A stretch of 64,000 bases of DNA from Beta vulgaris subsp. vulgaris (GCF_026745355.1 NC_079206.1:39497779-39561778); one strand, 5' to 3'. Positions 9,893-20,850 are shown, counted from the first letter of the stretch. The notes: generated from the letters alone by a model not told the origin. Numbers and translations: made by a program.

Positions 9893-11094
9893 TGTTGTTT
9901 CATTATTTTGATAATGACAAATAATTAAACTTTATTTGATTTTAGTCTCTTTTTGTCCGTATGTTTCTAGTTTATTTTGTTAGATTTAATTACGTGTGTT
10001 TTAACTTAGTTTATAGTGTAGATTTATTCTTTCAGTTTAAATTAGTGTATTTATTTTAGACTTCACAAATAATATGTTAAATAACTTATGAAGAATTGAT
10101 TAGGATATTAATCAAAATTAAGTTGTTAAACTTTATTTGTGACAAAACCGTTGAGATTATGGAGGTAAATATTATGATATGTTGAGATTATGGAGGTAAA
10201 AATTATGATATGTTGTGATTCCATAATATTCTGTCTAGTTAGTTTGTGTGCAGCCTTTTGTATATTCCATAAACAAGGAGCCGCCAAAATCTAACCTAAT
10301 CAAGCGCCTAAATAGGATGCATTGTGGTAGTTCCTATATTTTAGGAACCACAACAACCCACCTACTAACAAGGCGTGGGAAAGTGGAGATGCGCGTGTTA
10401 ATGGCTGAGGTTGTGGACCATAACTAACCAACTTCCAACGGTCATATATCAACGGACATATTATGGGAGAAGTGGCTGAATTTAAGCTTCGTGTGATCAT
10501 GGAGAAGATCATGGAAAAGATCGTGGAGAAGAACATGAGAAGATTGGTCTCTACAAATAAGTTGTTTGTAACAATCTTTTTTATGTATGCTTTCAGAATT
10601 TTAAGTGTAATATCTTAGTGAAAGTGTATTCGGTTTTTACTCTTCCTACTTCGTGCATTATAGATTGGGTTGAGTGAATCTAACTCTGTAATCATTTTGA
10701 GAGAAAAAGAGAAAAGAGAAAGAGAAGAGAGAAAGAGAAAAGACTTCGAGTGAAGTCAAGAGAGAAAGTCAATTGTTCAGGGAGAACAAGCTGACTGGGA
10801 ACCAGTTCCTAGTGGAACAGTGTAGGTCCGAGTTTAGGTTGTACAAAAGTGAGTCTTTTGGCCTAAAGTTATTAAAGAGAATTGAGTCAAAATCCCTCGT
10901 GGTCAAGGTTTTTCTTCCTATTGGGCCTAGGAAGTTTTCCTTGTAAAAATCTCGTGTTCCTATTCTTTCTTATTCATGGAATTACTTCTTTCTTATTCAA
11001 TCATTCTTTTATTTCCGCAAAAAGTTTGAAAATCTCCCCAACTACAATTCACCCCCCCTCTTGTAGTTGTTTAAGTGTTCGTCCTAGACTAACA
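9893..11094 (-). mobile_element. Solo LTR (Ty1/copia SIRE/Maximus-like) with 5-bp TSD
   Basis: The insert starts TGTTGTTTCATT and ends AGACTAACA. It is flanked by CTCGT on both sides (9888-9892 and 11095-11099). Removing it restores the gypsy RT reading, from IDDILVYSKD to EEHLGIVLE. The run ATTCACCCCCCCTCTTG near its right end resembles the R/U5 end of SIRE/Maximus copia LTRs, which would imply + orientation. I kept minus only because strand is not certain. No gag, pol, PBS or second LTR is present, so it is a solo LTR of 1,202 bp. Confidence 0.8.
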
Positions 11095-11099
11095 CTCGT

Positions 11100-11692
11100 C
11101 TTATCTTTGGAATAAACTAGAATATCATCAATAAAAACAATAATAAAATGATCTAGATAAGGTTAAAATCTCAATTCATAAGGTCCATAAATACAGTTGG
11201 GGCATTGGTAAGACCAAAAGGCATAACGAGAAACTCACAATGTCTGTACATCGTACTAAAAGAGTTTTCGAAACATCTAAAGGTCTGATTCTTAATTGAT
11301 GGTATCTAGACCGTAAGTCTATCTTTGAAAATACCGACGCCACCTTGAAATTGGTAAAAAAAAAGGTCATCAATATGAGGCAAAGGATATTTCTTTTTAG
11401 TGGTTATCCTGTTACGCTCTCTATAGTCTATACATAACCTTAGGGTTCCATCTTTTTTCTTTACAAATAAAACAGGTACTCCCCATGGTGATGTACTTGA
11501 TCTAATAAATCCTTTTTCCAATAACTCATCAAGTTGTATCTTCAATTCCTTTAATTTTGTATGTGTCATCCTATATGGTGCTTTTGAGATAGGTACTAGC
11601 CCAGGTACTAACTCAATGGTGAAATCAATTTTTCTTTGCGGAGGCATATTTACAATTTTCTCAAGAAAGACATCTTGGAATTTTCTAACCAC
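11100..11692 (-). pseudogene. Gypsy reverse transcriptase, fingers and palm
   Basis: The open part 11306-11692 contains [59 protein letters not shown] and [13 protein letters not shown]. The adjoining frame 11176-11373 gives [16 protein letters not shown], and reading on gives the IDDILVYSKD catalytic motif near 11110-11140. A frameshift falls between the IDDLF and FSKIDLRS motifs, and another after DVSKT. The motif order is complete for a chromovirus-type RT up to the solo LTR. Confidence 0.88.
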
Positions 11693-12344
11693 GAGGATGT
11701 CAAAAAGATTTAGGTTCAGATAACATCAAATCCCTTCAGGTCAAATTAAATTAGGTCAGCATGTAATATATTTCCCTCTATGCTTAAAGGATATTTTTAT
11801 ATATAGTTTGACACGGGATAATATTTCCTATAAGGAGGCTAACGCAAATTTCAAAATTTGACTCACTAGGATCCAAAGGAAGAATTTTAAACATGGTAAT
11901 GGATATAAACAAATGGGATGCTCCAGTATCAAATAAAACATTATTGGGTAAGAGTGTATAGAAATGTTACACATAACTGCTTCGCTTGAGTTTTCGACCT
12001 CTCCTGGATTTATCATAAGCATGTGACCAGAGGTTGGATTTTGACGTGGAATAGCTCCACCTTGAGGTTTAGAGGTAGGTTTTAAGGTATAGGGATTAGG
12101 TGTAGTTACTTTTGCATTTGTCACTCTACCTCTTTCTAAAGGACAATATTTTCTCAAATGATTCGGACTCCCACAAGTGTAGCAACGATTATTTGCAAAC
12201 CTACATTTTTCAGTTGGATAGTTGAGATAACCACATTTTCACAAGGGGATTTTTGATAGTGGGTTGGAGGTACAAAGGGTTTTATAATCCCAAGGTGAGG
12301 CTTTTTTTTGAAAATTTCTATATATAGTGTGTGTTCCTTCCTAC
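11693..12344 (-). pseudogene. Gypsy zinc knuckle and protease region
   Basis: Minus-strand reading gives CYTCGSPNHLRKYCP (about 12125-12175), a CCHC zinc knuckle. A Pro/Thr-rich spacer follows, then a CNISIHSYPIMFYL-like segment where a retropepsin begins (about 11930-11980). The protease D-T-G is blurred by a frame change. The knuckle sits just downstream of the CACTA D insertion site, which separates it from the rest of gag. Confidence 0.7.
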
Positions 12345-12347
12345 TTC

Positions 12348-12480
12348 CACTACTACAAAAAAGGGCAAACATAACACTCCTAAATTAACTCTTATTTAAG
12401 CAGATGTTTGTAAAGTCTAAATTTAACATTTTAAGCGTGAACTGTTATCTTAGGTTGTATTGAGAATATTTCACTTAACA
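12348..12480. repeat. CACTA D left terminus and subterminal repeats
   Basis: TIR of at least 18 bp, followed by scattered AACACT, TTAACTCTTAT and TGTTATCTT motifs in alternating orientation. These are the likely binding sites for a TNPA-like protein (inference). The matching set at the right end lies at about 19020-19312. Confidence 0.8.
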
Positions 12481-14160
12481 CTTATCTTGATGTGTGTTAT
12501 CTTTGCTATATGATGTTTTTTTTTTTTTTTTTTTTTTGATGAGCATAATAAAAAATGTTATCTTTATTTTATTATTAATAATAATAAATTTGTGAAAATA
12601 ATTAAATTGAAAAAAAAAACTACCACATCTAAAAATTAGGAGCACTATACGTATCCTTGATTTTTTTCTCAACACCGCCCTTTTCAAGTTCAGTTAACAG
12701 TTGCCAGTTGATGTGTTCCCCTCACCATTGCTACCTCCGGTTCCCCTCACCATTGCTACCTCCGGCTCCCCTTTCTACCTTCGGCTCTCATCTCCGACGG
12801 CAGTTTGCAATTCGCACATTCATTCGGCCAGTGACAAATTCCATTGCAGCAGACAAATTCATTCGGCTCGTGACGAATTCGTAATTTCAATCTACCTAGC
12901 AACCGTTTTGGGAGAAATCGACTACTACAATCACCTTTGTTGCCAGCAATTTACGGGTAATTCTTAATTTTCAAGTCCTTGGTTATTCCTAATACTCAAA
13001 GAAATTGATTTTGGTGGCTTTATTGTTCAAATTTTTGTTAATTGAATCAATTTTCTTGTTTCTTGGATTGGTAATTTAAAATTAAATTTATTAGTTACTA
13101 TATTGATTTTCTGAAATTGCCAAATCTGTATATAGAATGTAGTATGCTTGTGGAGTTCATGTTTTTTTTTGGTTAAGAACGAGCAAATCTGCACCTATTT
13201 CTGTATTCAGAATGGAATACAACACAAATTGCAGTCTACAGCTATTCCAATGACTCTTGCATAATTATTCAAGATGAAACATGTTCAGACTCAGATTTTG
13301 ATGAATATGGTAGCGTGAATGTGACAAAAACTGACACTGGCTTCTCAGTTCGCTTCGACTGAGAAGAATGTCAGATCACAGGACCATGTATCAGTCGATA
13401 CATGCTCTTCAATTTTGATTTCTTTAGTGCCTACTGGTTACCTGAATGATTCTTTGGAATGCCATAGCCGAAGTTGTTAAGGTGTTATGCCGGCTATAGG
13501 CATTGTAGCCTGTGGAGCATGTTATCTTCTTAGTTGAGAGACAATGGCCAGTTTTCATGAATGCATTCTTATATGCTTTTCTCTGCTCACTCGTGTGCTC
13601 TAAACTATTTTGACCTCTACCATTTTATTCCTAAGTTGATGCACAATAAAGTAAAACAAAAGTGCAACCCGAAGCTTATAAGTTGTATTTGGAAAGAGAT
13701 AAACTTTAGGTCATGGAATCTGAACCCGGGGGTTCCTTAATCCTTTCCCTCGGGGTTTGATCTGCTAAACTGGTACAGATCGGAGATATATTAGACACTA
13801 TGTATCTCATATCTTTTTCAAACACTCTACAGTTCCATAGGCACCTGGCGATTCAAAGTTCTGCAGAAACCCAGGGCCACCTAAAGGGGTATGCATATGC
13901 TGTTTTTGCACTGGTAGCAATAGAGTGTTTAATTATTTTTTTAGCACAATTATTCTATTTGTATACCTACATTTTCTGATTCTTTAGTATGTTCATTTAG
14001 CAATGTTACCTAGTGAAGTGGAAAGAGAGAAATGCATTACATTGTATATCAACATTGCCATTTTGGCAAACTGGTTCGTGAGAGTTTAGGATGTAGTCCT
14101 TGATAGTCATCGTAGTTCATCATTCTAACCGCCAAAACTATTTTTGCAAACCTTGCTATC
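12481..14160. other. CACTA D interior without recognised coding
   Basis: Contains a 23-nt T run (12517-12539), a CCCCTCACCATTGCTACCTC direct duplication (12717-12765) and an AT-rich stretch. A short open segment at 13250-13360 (DETCSDSDFDEYGSV) looks coding-like but I could not place it. Some of this may be further captured host sequence. Confidence 0.5.
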
Positions 14161-14164
14161 TAAA

Positions 14165-14413
14165 TCAGCAGACGCAAACTGTCCAAGGAGTAAAGCTACT
14201 TCCCTTTGGCTCTCAGAGCAGCAGGAGCTGCAGCAATAGCAAGTAGACAAGATTAAGCAAATAAAATATGTTTAGGAAGACTATAGGGATTTATGGACAA
14301 AGAAATGCATCAACACACCTAAGCAGCCCAATAATAGGTTGCATAGCACCAGCTAGGAGAACTTCTTTCTTAATGTTAGGAGATGAGTGGACCAAATTTC
14401 CGATTACACCAAC
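14165..14413 (-). pseudogene. Captured fragment of an ARM-repeat gene (ARIA/ABAP1-like), two exons with intron
   Basis: On the minus strand, exon 14413-14319 reads VGVIGNLVHSSPNIKKEVLL then AGAMQPIIGLL. It ends at a GT donor (GTGTGTTG). Exon 14227-14165 follows an acceptor TTGCTGCAG and reads SCCSESQRE then LLLGQFASAD. The two join in phase (AG + C gives Ser). These motifs are those of armadillo repeats in ARIA-type BTB/ARM proteins. Only about 50 residues are present and they run opposite to the other captured fragments, so the piece cannot make the host protein. The preserved intron shows capture from genomic DNA, not from mRNA. Confidence 0.8.
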
Positions 14414-15077
14414 CTGCAAAGATTGACACATCACCCAAATGACCTTCAACCCTGTGTAGAAGATGATAGTTCATGGACTTCAAGAGCACTAAACATTTTT
14501 TCATTTTCGTTTTCTTGTTAAGCTATATAAACTGATATTCGAAGTGATCAACTATTTCAAGACTTGTTCAAACTAAAAAGACTGCATAAGGACTTGAAGG
14601 AAAGATTTGGGGATCAGCTATTCTTTGTACATGTGTTGTTACAGTAGGTATTGATTAGAGGACTTTCAGGTAACATTTCTTCACTTTGTCTAGATTATTC
14701 ATACCATATTCCACTTGTGCTGAAACTTATTCGTATATGGTAGCCTTATGTTAGGGGAGTTCCCCTTGGAGTGTCCACGAAATGCTATTCATAGTCTTTT
14801 GAAAATTCTAAATGATATCTAGAGTTCCTGGTGCTTCTGAAGTTTGTTCTCTACATTTTTATTTTAGGGATGCATTGTGCTCTTCTGAATTTAAAACAAA
14901 AGGGGTATTTAGTTGTGAAGCTCTAATGGTTTCCCTTCAGTTGCTCATGTTTGCAGCTTGCTTGTTTCTAAGCTAGCTGAATCCTGTTTTTGTTTGCTAC
15001 TTGATATTTACTTACATCTGCTCTTCATTGCACATCTTCAGTTTTATGCTTATATTATGTGATGTGGCCTGTTTTAG
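14414..15077. other. CACTA D interior between captured fragments
   Basis: AT-rich, intron-like sequence. A short RLHKDLKERFGDQLFFVHV segment at about 14580-14635 (+ strand) reads like coding but is unassigned. Nothing else supported. Confidence 0.4.
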
Positions 15078-15160
15078 GCTGGGCAAGAATCCTTCAGATC
15101 TAACACTAGATCATACTACAGAGGAGCAGCTGGAGAACTTCTTTTTTATGATATAACAAG
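15078..15160 (+). pseudogene. Captured single exon of a RAB2 (RABB1) small GTPase
   Basis: An 83-nt exon lies between acceptor TGTTTTAG and donor GTAAATC. It reads AGQESFRSNTRSYYRGAAGE then LLFYDITR. The AGQE sequence is the G3 (switch II) motif of Ras-superfamily GTPases, and SFRS..RSYYRGAAGALLVYDITR is the RAB2-type context. Differences from the usual family sequence (I to N after SFRS, A to E, V to F) show drift. G1, G4 and G5 motifs are absent, so it is a stray exon inside the CACTA element. Both splice sites are intact, so it could be included in a chimeric transcript (inference). Confidence 0.85.
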
Positions 15161-15639
15161 GTAAATCTAGTTTTTAGGGTTTTAAATTTTATTGGGTTAC
15201 TACATTCTTGTTGATTGTGTCGTTAAATTGCACTTGGTCTGTTTTAGTTCCTATGAACCCTGTGTCCAGTAGCATTAGATAAAGATAGAGCTTTGGAACT
15301 TTCTGAAGATGGTGAGATGATTTCACTCTTAAAGCCAATCAAACTTGTCTGAATCTTGTCACCAAATTTGAACTGTATATTATTCATGTGCTTTTTTTCA
15401 ACATCTCGAAATGATGAATTACTACCTTTTTCTTTCCTACCATTTATAAATACCCGACCAAATGATTTCTATTTAATCTATCTCATTCTTTTCATCTTAA
15501 CACCACAAAATCTTTTGTTCGCATCATTATATCTTATAGTATAAGTGAAGACTTATGAATCAAAAATACCCACGTCTCAAAATGCAGAATCTGAGATGGG
15601 TTTTGAAGTTCTTGCTGATTCTGTCATTTTTTTAGTCAG
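15161..15639. other. CACTA D interior, AT-rich
   Basis: Intron-like sequence between the RAB2 exon and the LRR fragment. The 62-residue open frame at 15356-15544 is T-rich and hydrophobic without a recognisable family, so it is probably not a gene. Confidence 0.4.
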
Positions 15640-16253
15640 CTGTCAAAATCTGAAAGTCCTGATGCAACAAGCTCAGGTTGTAATACAGCTGATAGAGCTA
15701 GACTTTTAAGTTTTAAATCAAAGATTTCGAATGATACTACGGGCATACTCGATTCGTGGGTTGGCACAAACTGCTGTGAAGGAAGCTTAGAAGGTGTTAA
15801 ATGTAATCCATAACTGGAAGAGTTACTGCATTGGAGCAGCAGAAACCTTATGATAGTGACAGTGAAATTGCTGATGGTATTTTTATGGAGGGAACACTGT
15901 CACCTGCTTTAGGTAACTTGCAATTTCTTGAAGTGTTAGTGATCAGTGGGATGAAGTACATTAGAGGAAACATTCCTGATACATTATCCAACTTAAGACA
16001 CTTATCTCAGCTTGTCCTTGACAGCAATTCGCTTTTAGGACTTATCCCTTCCGGCATTGGCCGTTTGCCTTCTCTTAAAACCTTAATCTTAGACGGCAAC
16101 CGCCTTACAGGTCAAATGCCACCCAGCTTTGGAAATCTTAAGGACCTTCTCCAACTAAATTTAGGAAAAAACTACCTTGCTGCTCCTATCCCACTTACTT
16201 TTAAAAATCCCTCAACACTGAATTGGCCTTCTCGTTGCACAGGTATAAGGTAA
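15640..16253 (+). pseudogene. Captured leucine-rich-repeat protein fragment
   Basis: From about 15655 the frame reads TSSGCNTADRARLLSFKSKI and TTGILDSWVGTNCCEG, the plant LRR N-terminal domain with its paired Cys. After a one-base frameshift near 15808, the open part 15831-16253 holds extracellular-type LRRs: GTLSPALGNLQFLEVLVISG, GNIPDTLSNLRHLSQLVLDS, SLLGLIPSGIGRLPSLKTLI and NRLTGQMPPSFGNLKDLLQL. The style (LDxNxLxGxIPxxIGxLxxL) fits DRT100/PGIP-like and PII-2-like plant LRR proteins. The match stops after FKNPSTLNWPS, so the C-terminal repeats are missing. No signal peptide is readable in frame. Confidence 0.85.
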
Positions 16254-17699
16254 ATCTAGTTGCCTTTTCAAAAGCATTCTGCAGGAACCAAAGAAAACAC
16301 TAGTACTCCATAAGAATGTGAAAAAACATATTATCTAGAAAATGTAGATATCTGTCTCATAGGTTACATGCACTTTAATTTCAGTTCAGATTAGCATCAA
16401 AAATTCGTGTGGACACTTTATAGTTTAGATCAACATCTAATTTGATGCTGGATATTTTTTGAGAAAGTTCTGTGGAGATTGGGTCAAAGAAAATATAAAC
16501 TATAGTTTTTTTATCAATAATATGATATTCATGTCTTGGCCTAGTTTATATCTTTTTGAATGTGTTACTTCTAGAGAATTTTCATTTCTTGGCCTATTTC
16601 GGGTCCTTGGGATGTTAGGCTTGTCAATCACCCAAATCCTGGTGGCATCTTTTTCAATATCAGCAAGATCATTACATGAGGTATTTGGACAAACCATTAT
16701 TTAGCTCACCAGAAGATTATGATTGCTGGCTGCATACAGTTGCAAAAGTATATTGCACGCGTAAAACGAAGAACGAAAAAGAAAAAACTCATATAGAAGA
16801 GGTTGGATAACCCAACAAATATTGGCAGTATGAAGATAAAAACTACATTTGATATATTATTTATCGGTCCATGCTTGCTGATGAGAGAGAGCATATTATA
16901 TTTTAGGCGAACTGATGAGGAGGTAGCTAGTCTCATAATCATGGCATTGGGCTAAAATTTGTGCCTGAAGATAGCAATACATTCTGGAGAAGTCAAACCA
17001 CCTATACTCACTGCTGATGCGCAGTATTGGTCACTCTCGTCTTTTGTGATTTTGTTAGCCTTTTCAAGCTTTTGTTCTTTAACGTAATCCCAGTACTATA
17101 GAAAGTGATCTTTCTCACGAACCTCACTATAGGCCTGCATAATGAATATACATCAAAATTTAACACCTCTTACAGAGTTATAGATCAGAGTGTTAGTTGA
17201 GTTGAGTGATTCCAAAATTCTATAGCTTACAATTAGGAGCATGAGTCGTCTTTTAGTAACCGAGTGGATATTAGGATTCTCAGGAAGTTAACCAAAGTTG
17301 TTAGCATAGTAGCTGTCAACATAGTAGTTGTTAGTGGTCAATTTCGTCAGGCATGAATTTTAATCATGTGATCATGGGATATTTTCCTACTTGATAGCTT
17401 TATTATTTATTATTTTGGTTTCCTAAATATTGTCATGTGCGTCTTTCTTTATGAATGGTTCTGATTGTGGCCAGAAACCTACAACATTTACAGTGAACTT
17501 CCAAGAACTTCATGTGTTACCAAGTTCATTATGTGAATTCCTAGAAAGTAAGCAAAATGTACTCCATAGAGCAAAATGAAGTCAACTTTGCAAGATCCTA
17601 TGCTTTGATCCTAGTGCACTTTAAAGTTAAATATTTACTTAGAACTTTGATTAAAGGACTTTAAAGTTAAATATCTACATCATTATGATATTTAATTTT
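16254..17699. other. CACTA D interior without recognised coding
   Basis: AT-rich. Small open frames on both strands around 16459-16942 overlap each other and have no recognisable motif. Could hold introns of the transposon gene or further captured sequence. Confidence 0.4.
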
Positions 17700-18660
17700 G
17701 CCATCGTTTCAGGTTTATGGCAAAGGGGCGAAAGCGTGACATGGTACCTCAAGAGAATGCAACCTCGGAGGCCGAGTATGATGATGATGGTAGTAGGGCT
17801 GAATGTGAGGACCGCAGAGGTCGCACAGTATGTGCAACAGTAGGGAAGGTAATTCATGAGGGTTGAAAAATTCCACTTGAATGGAATAGAAGAAAGGTTC
17901 CATGTGGGGATCATCGAACGGCATTTTGCACTTATCTTGGTGTACTTGTTCGTGAGCGTGTAGACATCAACTACCTACGGTGGGGTGATGTTCCTAAAGA
18001 GCTAAAGAATTCACTTTACGAGTCGATAACAGTAAGTAAATGTTTTACTTTGATCAATTTGTATGCATGTACTTGCGATATTGTTAATCTCATAAGAATA
18101 CATTTGTCATAATTATCTTATCGTATGTTTGATGGAATAATATTATTCTCAGTGTTATATATGATATGTATCTGAAAACCCTGTTACACATGGAATGAGC
18201 TAAAGTAAACTTCTTGTGTTATGTTTTAGTTGCACTAATAAATGACCCTTGCATTATGCAGAAAGGGTTCACAATATTAGAAGGTCGTAAACGTTGTACC
18301 TTATCGCGAGCTTCTATTGCATTTCGCATTTTTAAAGCAAGATTGAGAAAGGAGTGTAGGGAATAGGATTAGCATGAATGCATGATAGGTCTCTAGAAAT
18401 TAAAAATGAGAGGAGAGATTTGTGATTATGATATATATATATATATATATATTAATTTGTGCATGATTAATTATAATGTTTAATTACTTTTCATGTTTTT
18501 GTATATGATTACTTATTTTGTAATTACCTTTATTGTAGTATTACCAAGACATTGGTCCAAACTATTCTCAGGAGAAAATTGATGAACTCAGGGAGTTGTG
18601 GATTACATATGCCGGAGATCAACACGAAGCACAAATGATGAATGAGTACTTATAACTTTT
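17700..18660 (+). pseudogene. CACTA D Transposase_24-like (Ptta/En-Spm) gene remnant, three exons
   Basis: After an acceptor TTTCAG (17711) the frame reads FMAKGRKRDMVPQENATSEA, then after one stop KIPLEWNRRKVPCGDHRTAF, CTYLGVLVRERVDINYLRWG and DVPKELKNSLYESIT, ending at donor GTAAGT (18031). A second exon (18262-18366) reads KGFTILEGRKRCTLSRASIA then FRIFKARLRKECRE, ending in a stop. A third segment (18540-18640) reads YYQDIGPNYSQEKIDELREL then WITYAG. The F-x-x-x-L-G-V-L-V-R-E and W-x-x-V-P-K-E-L-K pattern is typical of plant En/Spm-associated transposase ORFs. The stop near 17865 makes it defective. Confidence 0.65.
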
Positions 18661-19315
18661 TGCCTAATTTTTTAAACCTTAATCCACTTTTTGACATACA
18701 TTATATTTTTGGATCTGGATATTGATATCATGTGGATGTGACTATATATAGGATAGATTTAATCTTGTTAATGATTTAGATTAATATTGATATGTATATA
18801 TAGTAGTTTTTTTTTTAGAAGTTTAGATTTATGAATATTAGTTGAATTAATTTGTAATATAAAGAATTTTGGATGTTTGGAATATCAATTCAATTTATTG
18901 GTTAAGATCTTATGGGTTGAGTATTATTATACAACAGATACAGGTATTATACTGTCAATGTCTGCGTGCTGCCTACGGCCAATAATATATGCGTGAAATG
19001 ATAATTTCATTATTTTAAAATAAATATAATAGATAACAGTTATAGGTAATATATGTTATATATATTGTAGGAAAACATAACAGTTATTCAGGATAAGTGT
19101 TATATATAAATAGCAAACATAACACTTATTTATAAAATGTGTTATCTAATGGCATAACATGTATTGTAAATAACTGTTATGTTTTCTCTGGCAAACATAA
19201 CACTTTCGTTAGGTGTTATGTTTACTTTACATTACATTGACTTGGATAACACCTCAAAACTGTTATGTAAAGCCTTATTTAATAGTTATCTTTTCCCTTT
19301 TTTGTAGTAGTGTTC

Positions 19316-20004
19316 CTTTTATGCACTGCATCTTCTGCCTCTCTTTTTTGTAATTATTCTCTCAACATTTGCTGCCTTATCATACATCTCTTGGTATCTA
19401 TGGCAACTATGGGTGGAAAGTCGATCACATAGTTCCAAGTTAAGACCCCTCTCAAATTTATTGATTCTTAACTCTTCAGTTGCTACAAGGTGTAGTGCAA
19501 ATCGAGACAATTCCATAAACTCTGTTGCATACTCCATAATAGACCTATTACCTTTCCCCAATTGATTAAATTCTTCCTCTTTCTTTCTTTTTAAGGCTGG
19601 TGGGTAAAATTTTGCTCTCTTAAGGTCTTTCAACTGAGTCCATCAAAAATCTTAATTATTTTTCCTTCCCTTCACATTTTCCCACTAAAGGTATGCCTAC
19701 TCAACTAGATAATAAACAACAAATCCTACTTTCCATTTGCCAGGGTAATTCATAGCATCAAACAGTTTATCCATACTTCTTACCGAATCCTCAAACTCTA
19801 TAGGGTTAGGTTTTCCGTCATAGGTTTTTGGATTATAACTAGCCATCTTTCTAAAATACCTTGCACTGTGTTCTTCTTCATGCTTTTTGTTACTTTTAAG
19901 CATTTCAATAAAAGCGATGTGACTTGCCTAACATTTTCCTCTCCATTATCATGGTTTGAGACTAGTTGGTTTTCTTGCGTAGATTGGTTATTTGTAGATT
20001 CCAT
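19316..20004 (-). pseudogene. Gag of the minus-strand gypsy element
   Basis: The likely start Met is at 20004 (MESTNNQSTQENQ). A frame change precedes the core: RYFRKMASYNPKTYDGKPNP and FEDSVRSMDKLFDAM (19697-19860), then LKRAKFYPPALKRKKEEEFN, QLGKGNRSIMEYATEFMELS and RFALHLVATEELRINKFERG (19319-19633). This is the plant Retrotrans_gag layout. The 3' part runs into the CACTA D boundary and resumes at 12344 with the zinc knuckle. Confidence 0.85.
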
Positions 20005-20422
20005 TTTTCTAAATACATAAAAGATCAAAGTTAAAATCGAATTCTCGTCATCAGAGACAAATACTATGTGGTCTCTCTCATAAGCCATCAAATTCTCCGG
20101 ATAATTCTTCAAAAGTTGGGGTCCATCTTGGCCTATCTGATACAAAACTTAAGTACTTTTCCCAGTTCAAAAATCCATTGAATAGGTGGTCATTATACTT
20201 ATTGTTAAAAGAGTCCCACACGGTAGTCATTGGCAATGTTTCTAGTAAAGCAAAACTGAAATAGGGTGTAGTCATTCCACATTCACGATAAATATCATGA
20301 AATAACATTAATAAATAATAAACTATAAATACTCCAATCCTTTCTCTATAATAGGCTACTAATGTAATTATTAATATTTTATTATATTTACCTTTATTTA
20401 TAACATAATATTATTTTAAAAA
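20005..20422 (-). other. 5' leader of the minus-strand gypsy with a small open frame
   Basis: Between PBS and gag start. An open frame of 76 residues (20078-20308, minus) reads MLFHDIYRECGMTTPYFSFA and WEKYLSFVSDRPRWTPTFEE, with normal-looking composition but no family I recognise. It may be a leader ORF or chance. Confidence 0.4.
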
Positions 20423-20437
20423 GTGGCTCGGATACTA
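20423..20437 (-). promoter_or_regulatory. Primer binding site of minus-strand gypsy
   Basis: The minus strand reads TAGTATCCGAGCCA, close to the initiator-Met tRNA site TGGTATCAGAGCC, directly beside the LTR end (AACACCC at 20443). Confidence 0.55.
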
Positions 20438-20440
20438 AAC

Positions 20441-20579
20441 TTAACACCCTGTAATTTATATAATTCTAATAAAAGAACATTACATGCCAGTGCTAGGATC
20501 GAACCAAATATTACATCTTTATTTATTACAAGATAAAATAGAGTTTGTAGGACATTATTGTAGTATTCCTAATAATAGA
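20441..20579 (-). mobile_element. Truncated 5' LTR of the minus-strand gypsy
   Basis: Starts with TTAACACCCTG, like the TGTAACACCC ends of chromovirus LTRs. It is cut at 20580 by the left end of CACTA element E. Confidence 0.55.
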
Positions 20580-20850
20580 CACTAGTGGAAAAAACGTCAA
20601 GGGCTTCAATCAATATAGCCCTAAGAGCTGCGTTTTTTTCCCGCAGCGTAGCAACCCTTGCGTAACATGAAAGGGTTGTGGTTTTTGATCGTAACCCTAC
20701 ACTCGGAGGGTCTGTGATGTTGGCAAAAACCTCAGCCTTTTATGCGCATAAAAGGTTGTGGTTTTAGTCAAAATTGTAGCCCTTTAGGCGCATAAAGGGT
20801 TGCGGTGTTGGTCAAAACCACAGCCCTTGTGACCCGAAAAATGTAATTTT
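20580..20850. mobile_element. CACTA element E, left end
   Basis: CACTAGTGGAAAAAACG at 20580, followed by subterminal repeats of GGGTTGTGGTTTT and inverse copies (AACCACAGCCC) to about 20840. The base triplet before it is AGA. A matching right end with an AGA duplication is not found in the window. The sequence beyond it, including the HD-ZIP pseudogene, could lie inside this element. Confidence 0.7.

Larger units (their letters stand above)
7839..12347 (-). mobile_element. Minus-strand Ty3/gypsy (chromovirus-type) retrotransposon, pol part
   Basis: Read right to left: zinc knuckle and protease (12344-11700), RT (11692-11100 then 9887-9590), RNase H (8931-8387) and integrase (8290-7839). The gag of the same element lies at 19316-20004, separated by CACTA D. 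The pol is further split by a hAT element (8940-9581) and a solo LTR (9893-11094), each with a clean target duplication. The 3' end of the integrase and the 3' LTR are absent at the G-rich repeat. Frames are interrupted throughout, so the element is dead. Confidence 0.85.
12348..19312 (+). mobile_element. Complete 6,965-bp CACTA element D with captured host gene fragments
   Basis: The left end is CACTACTACAAAAAAGGG (12348) and the right end is its inverse, CCCTTTTTTGTAGTAGTG (to 19312). The target duplication is TTC (12345-12347 and 19313-19315). Subterminal copies of ATAACACT and TGTTATGTTT motifs lie at both ends (12365-12480 and 19020-19260). The interior has a Transposase_24-type coding remnant (17700-18660) and pieces of at least three unrelated plant genes (14165-14413, 15078-15160, 15640-16253). 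No TNP2-like DDE transposase was seen, so it is probably non-autonomous. It interrupts the gypsy gag. Confidence 0.92.
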
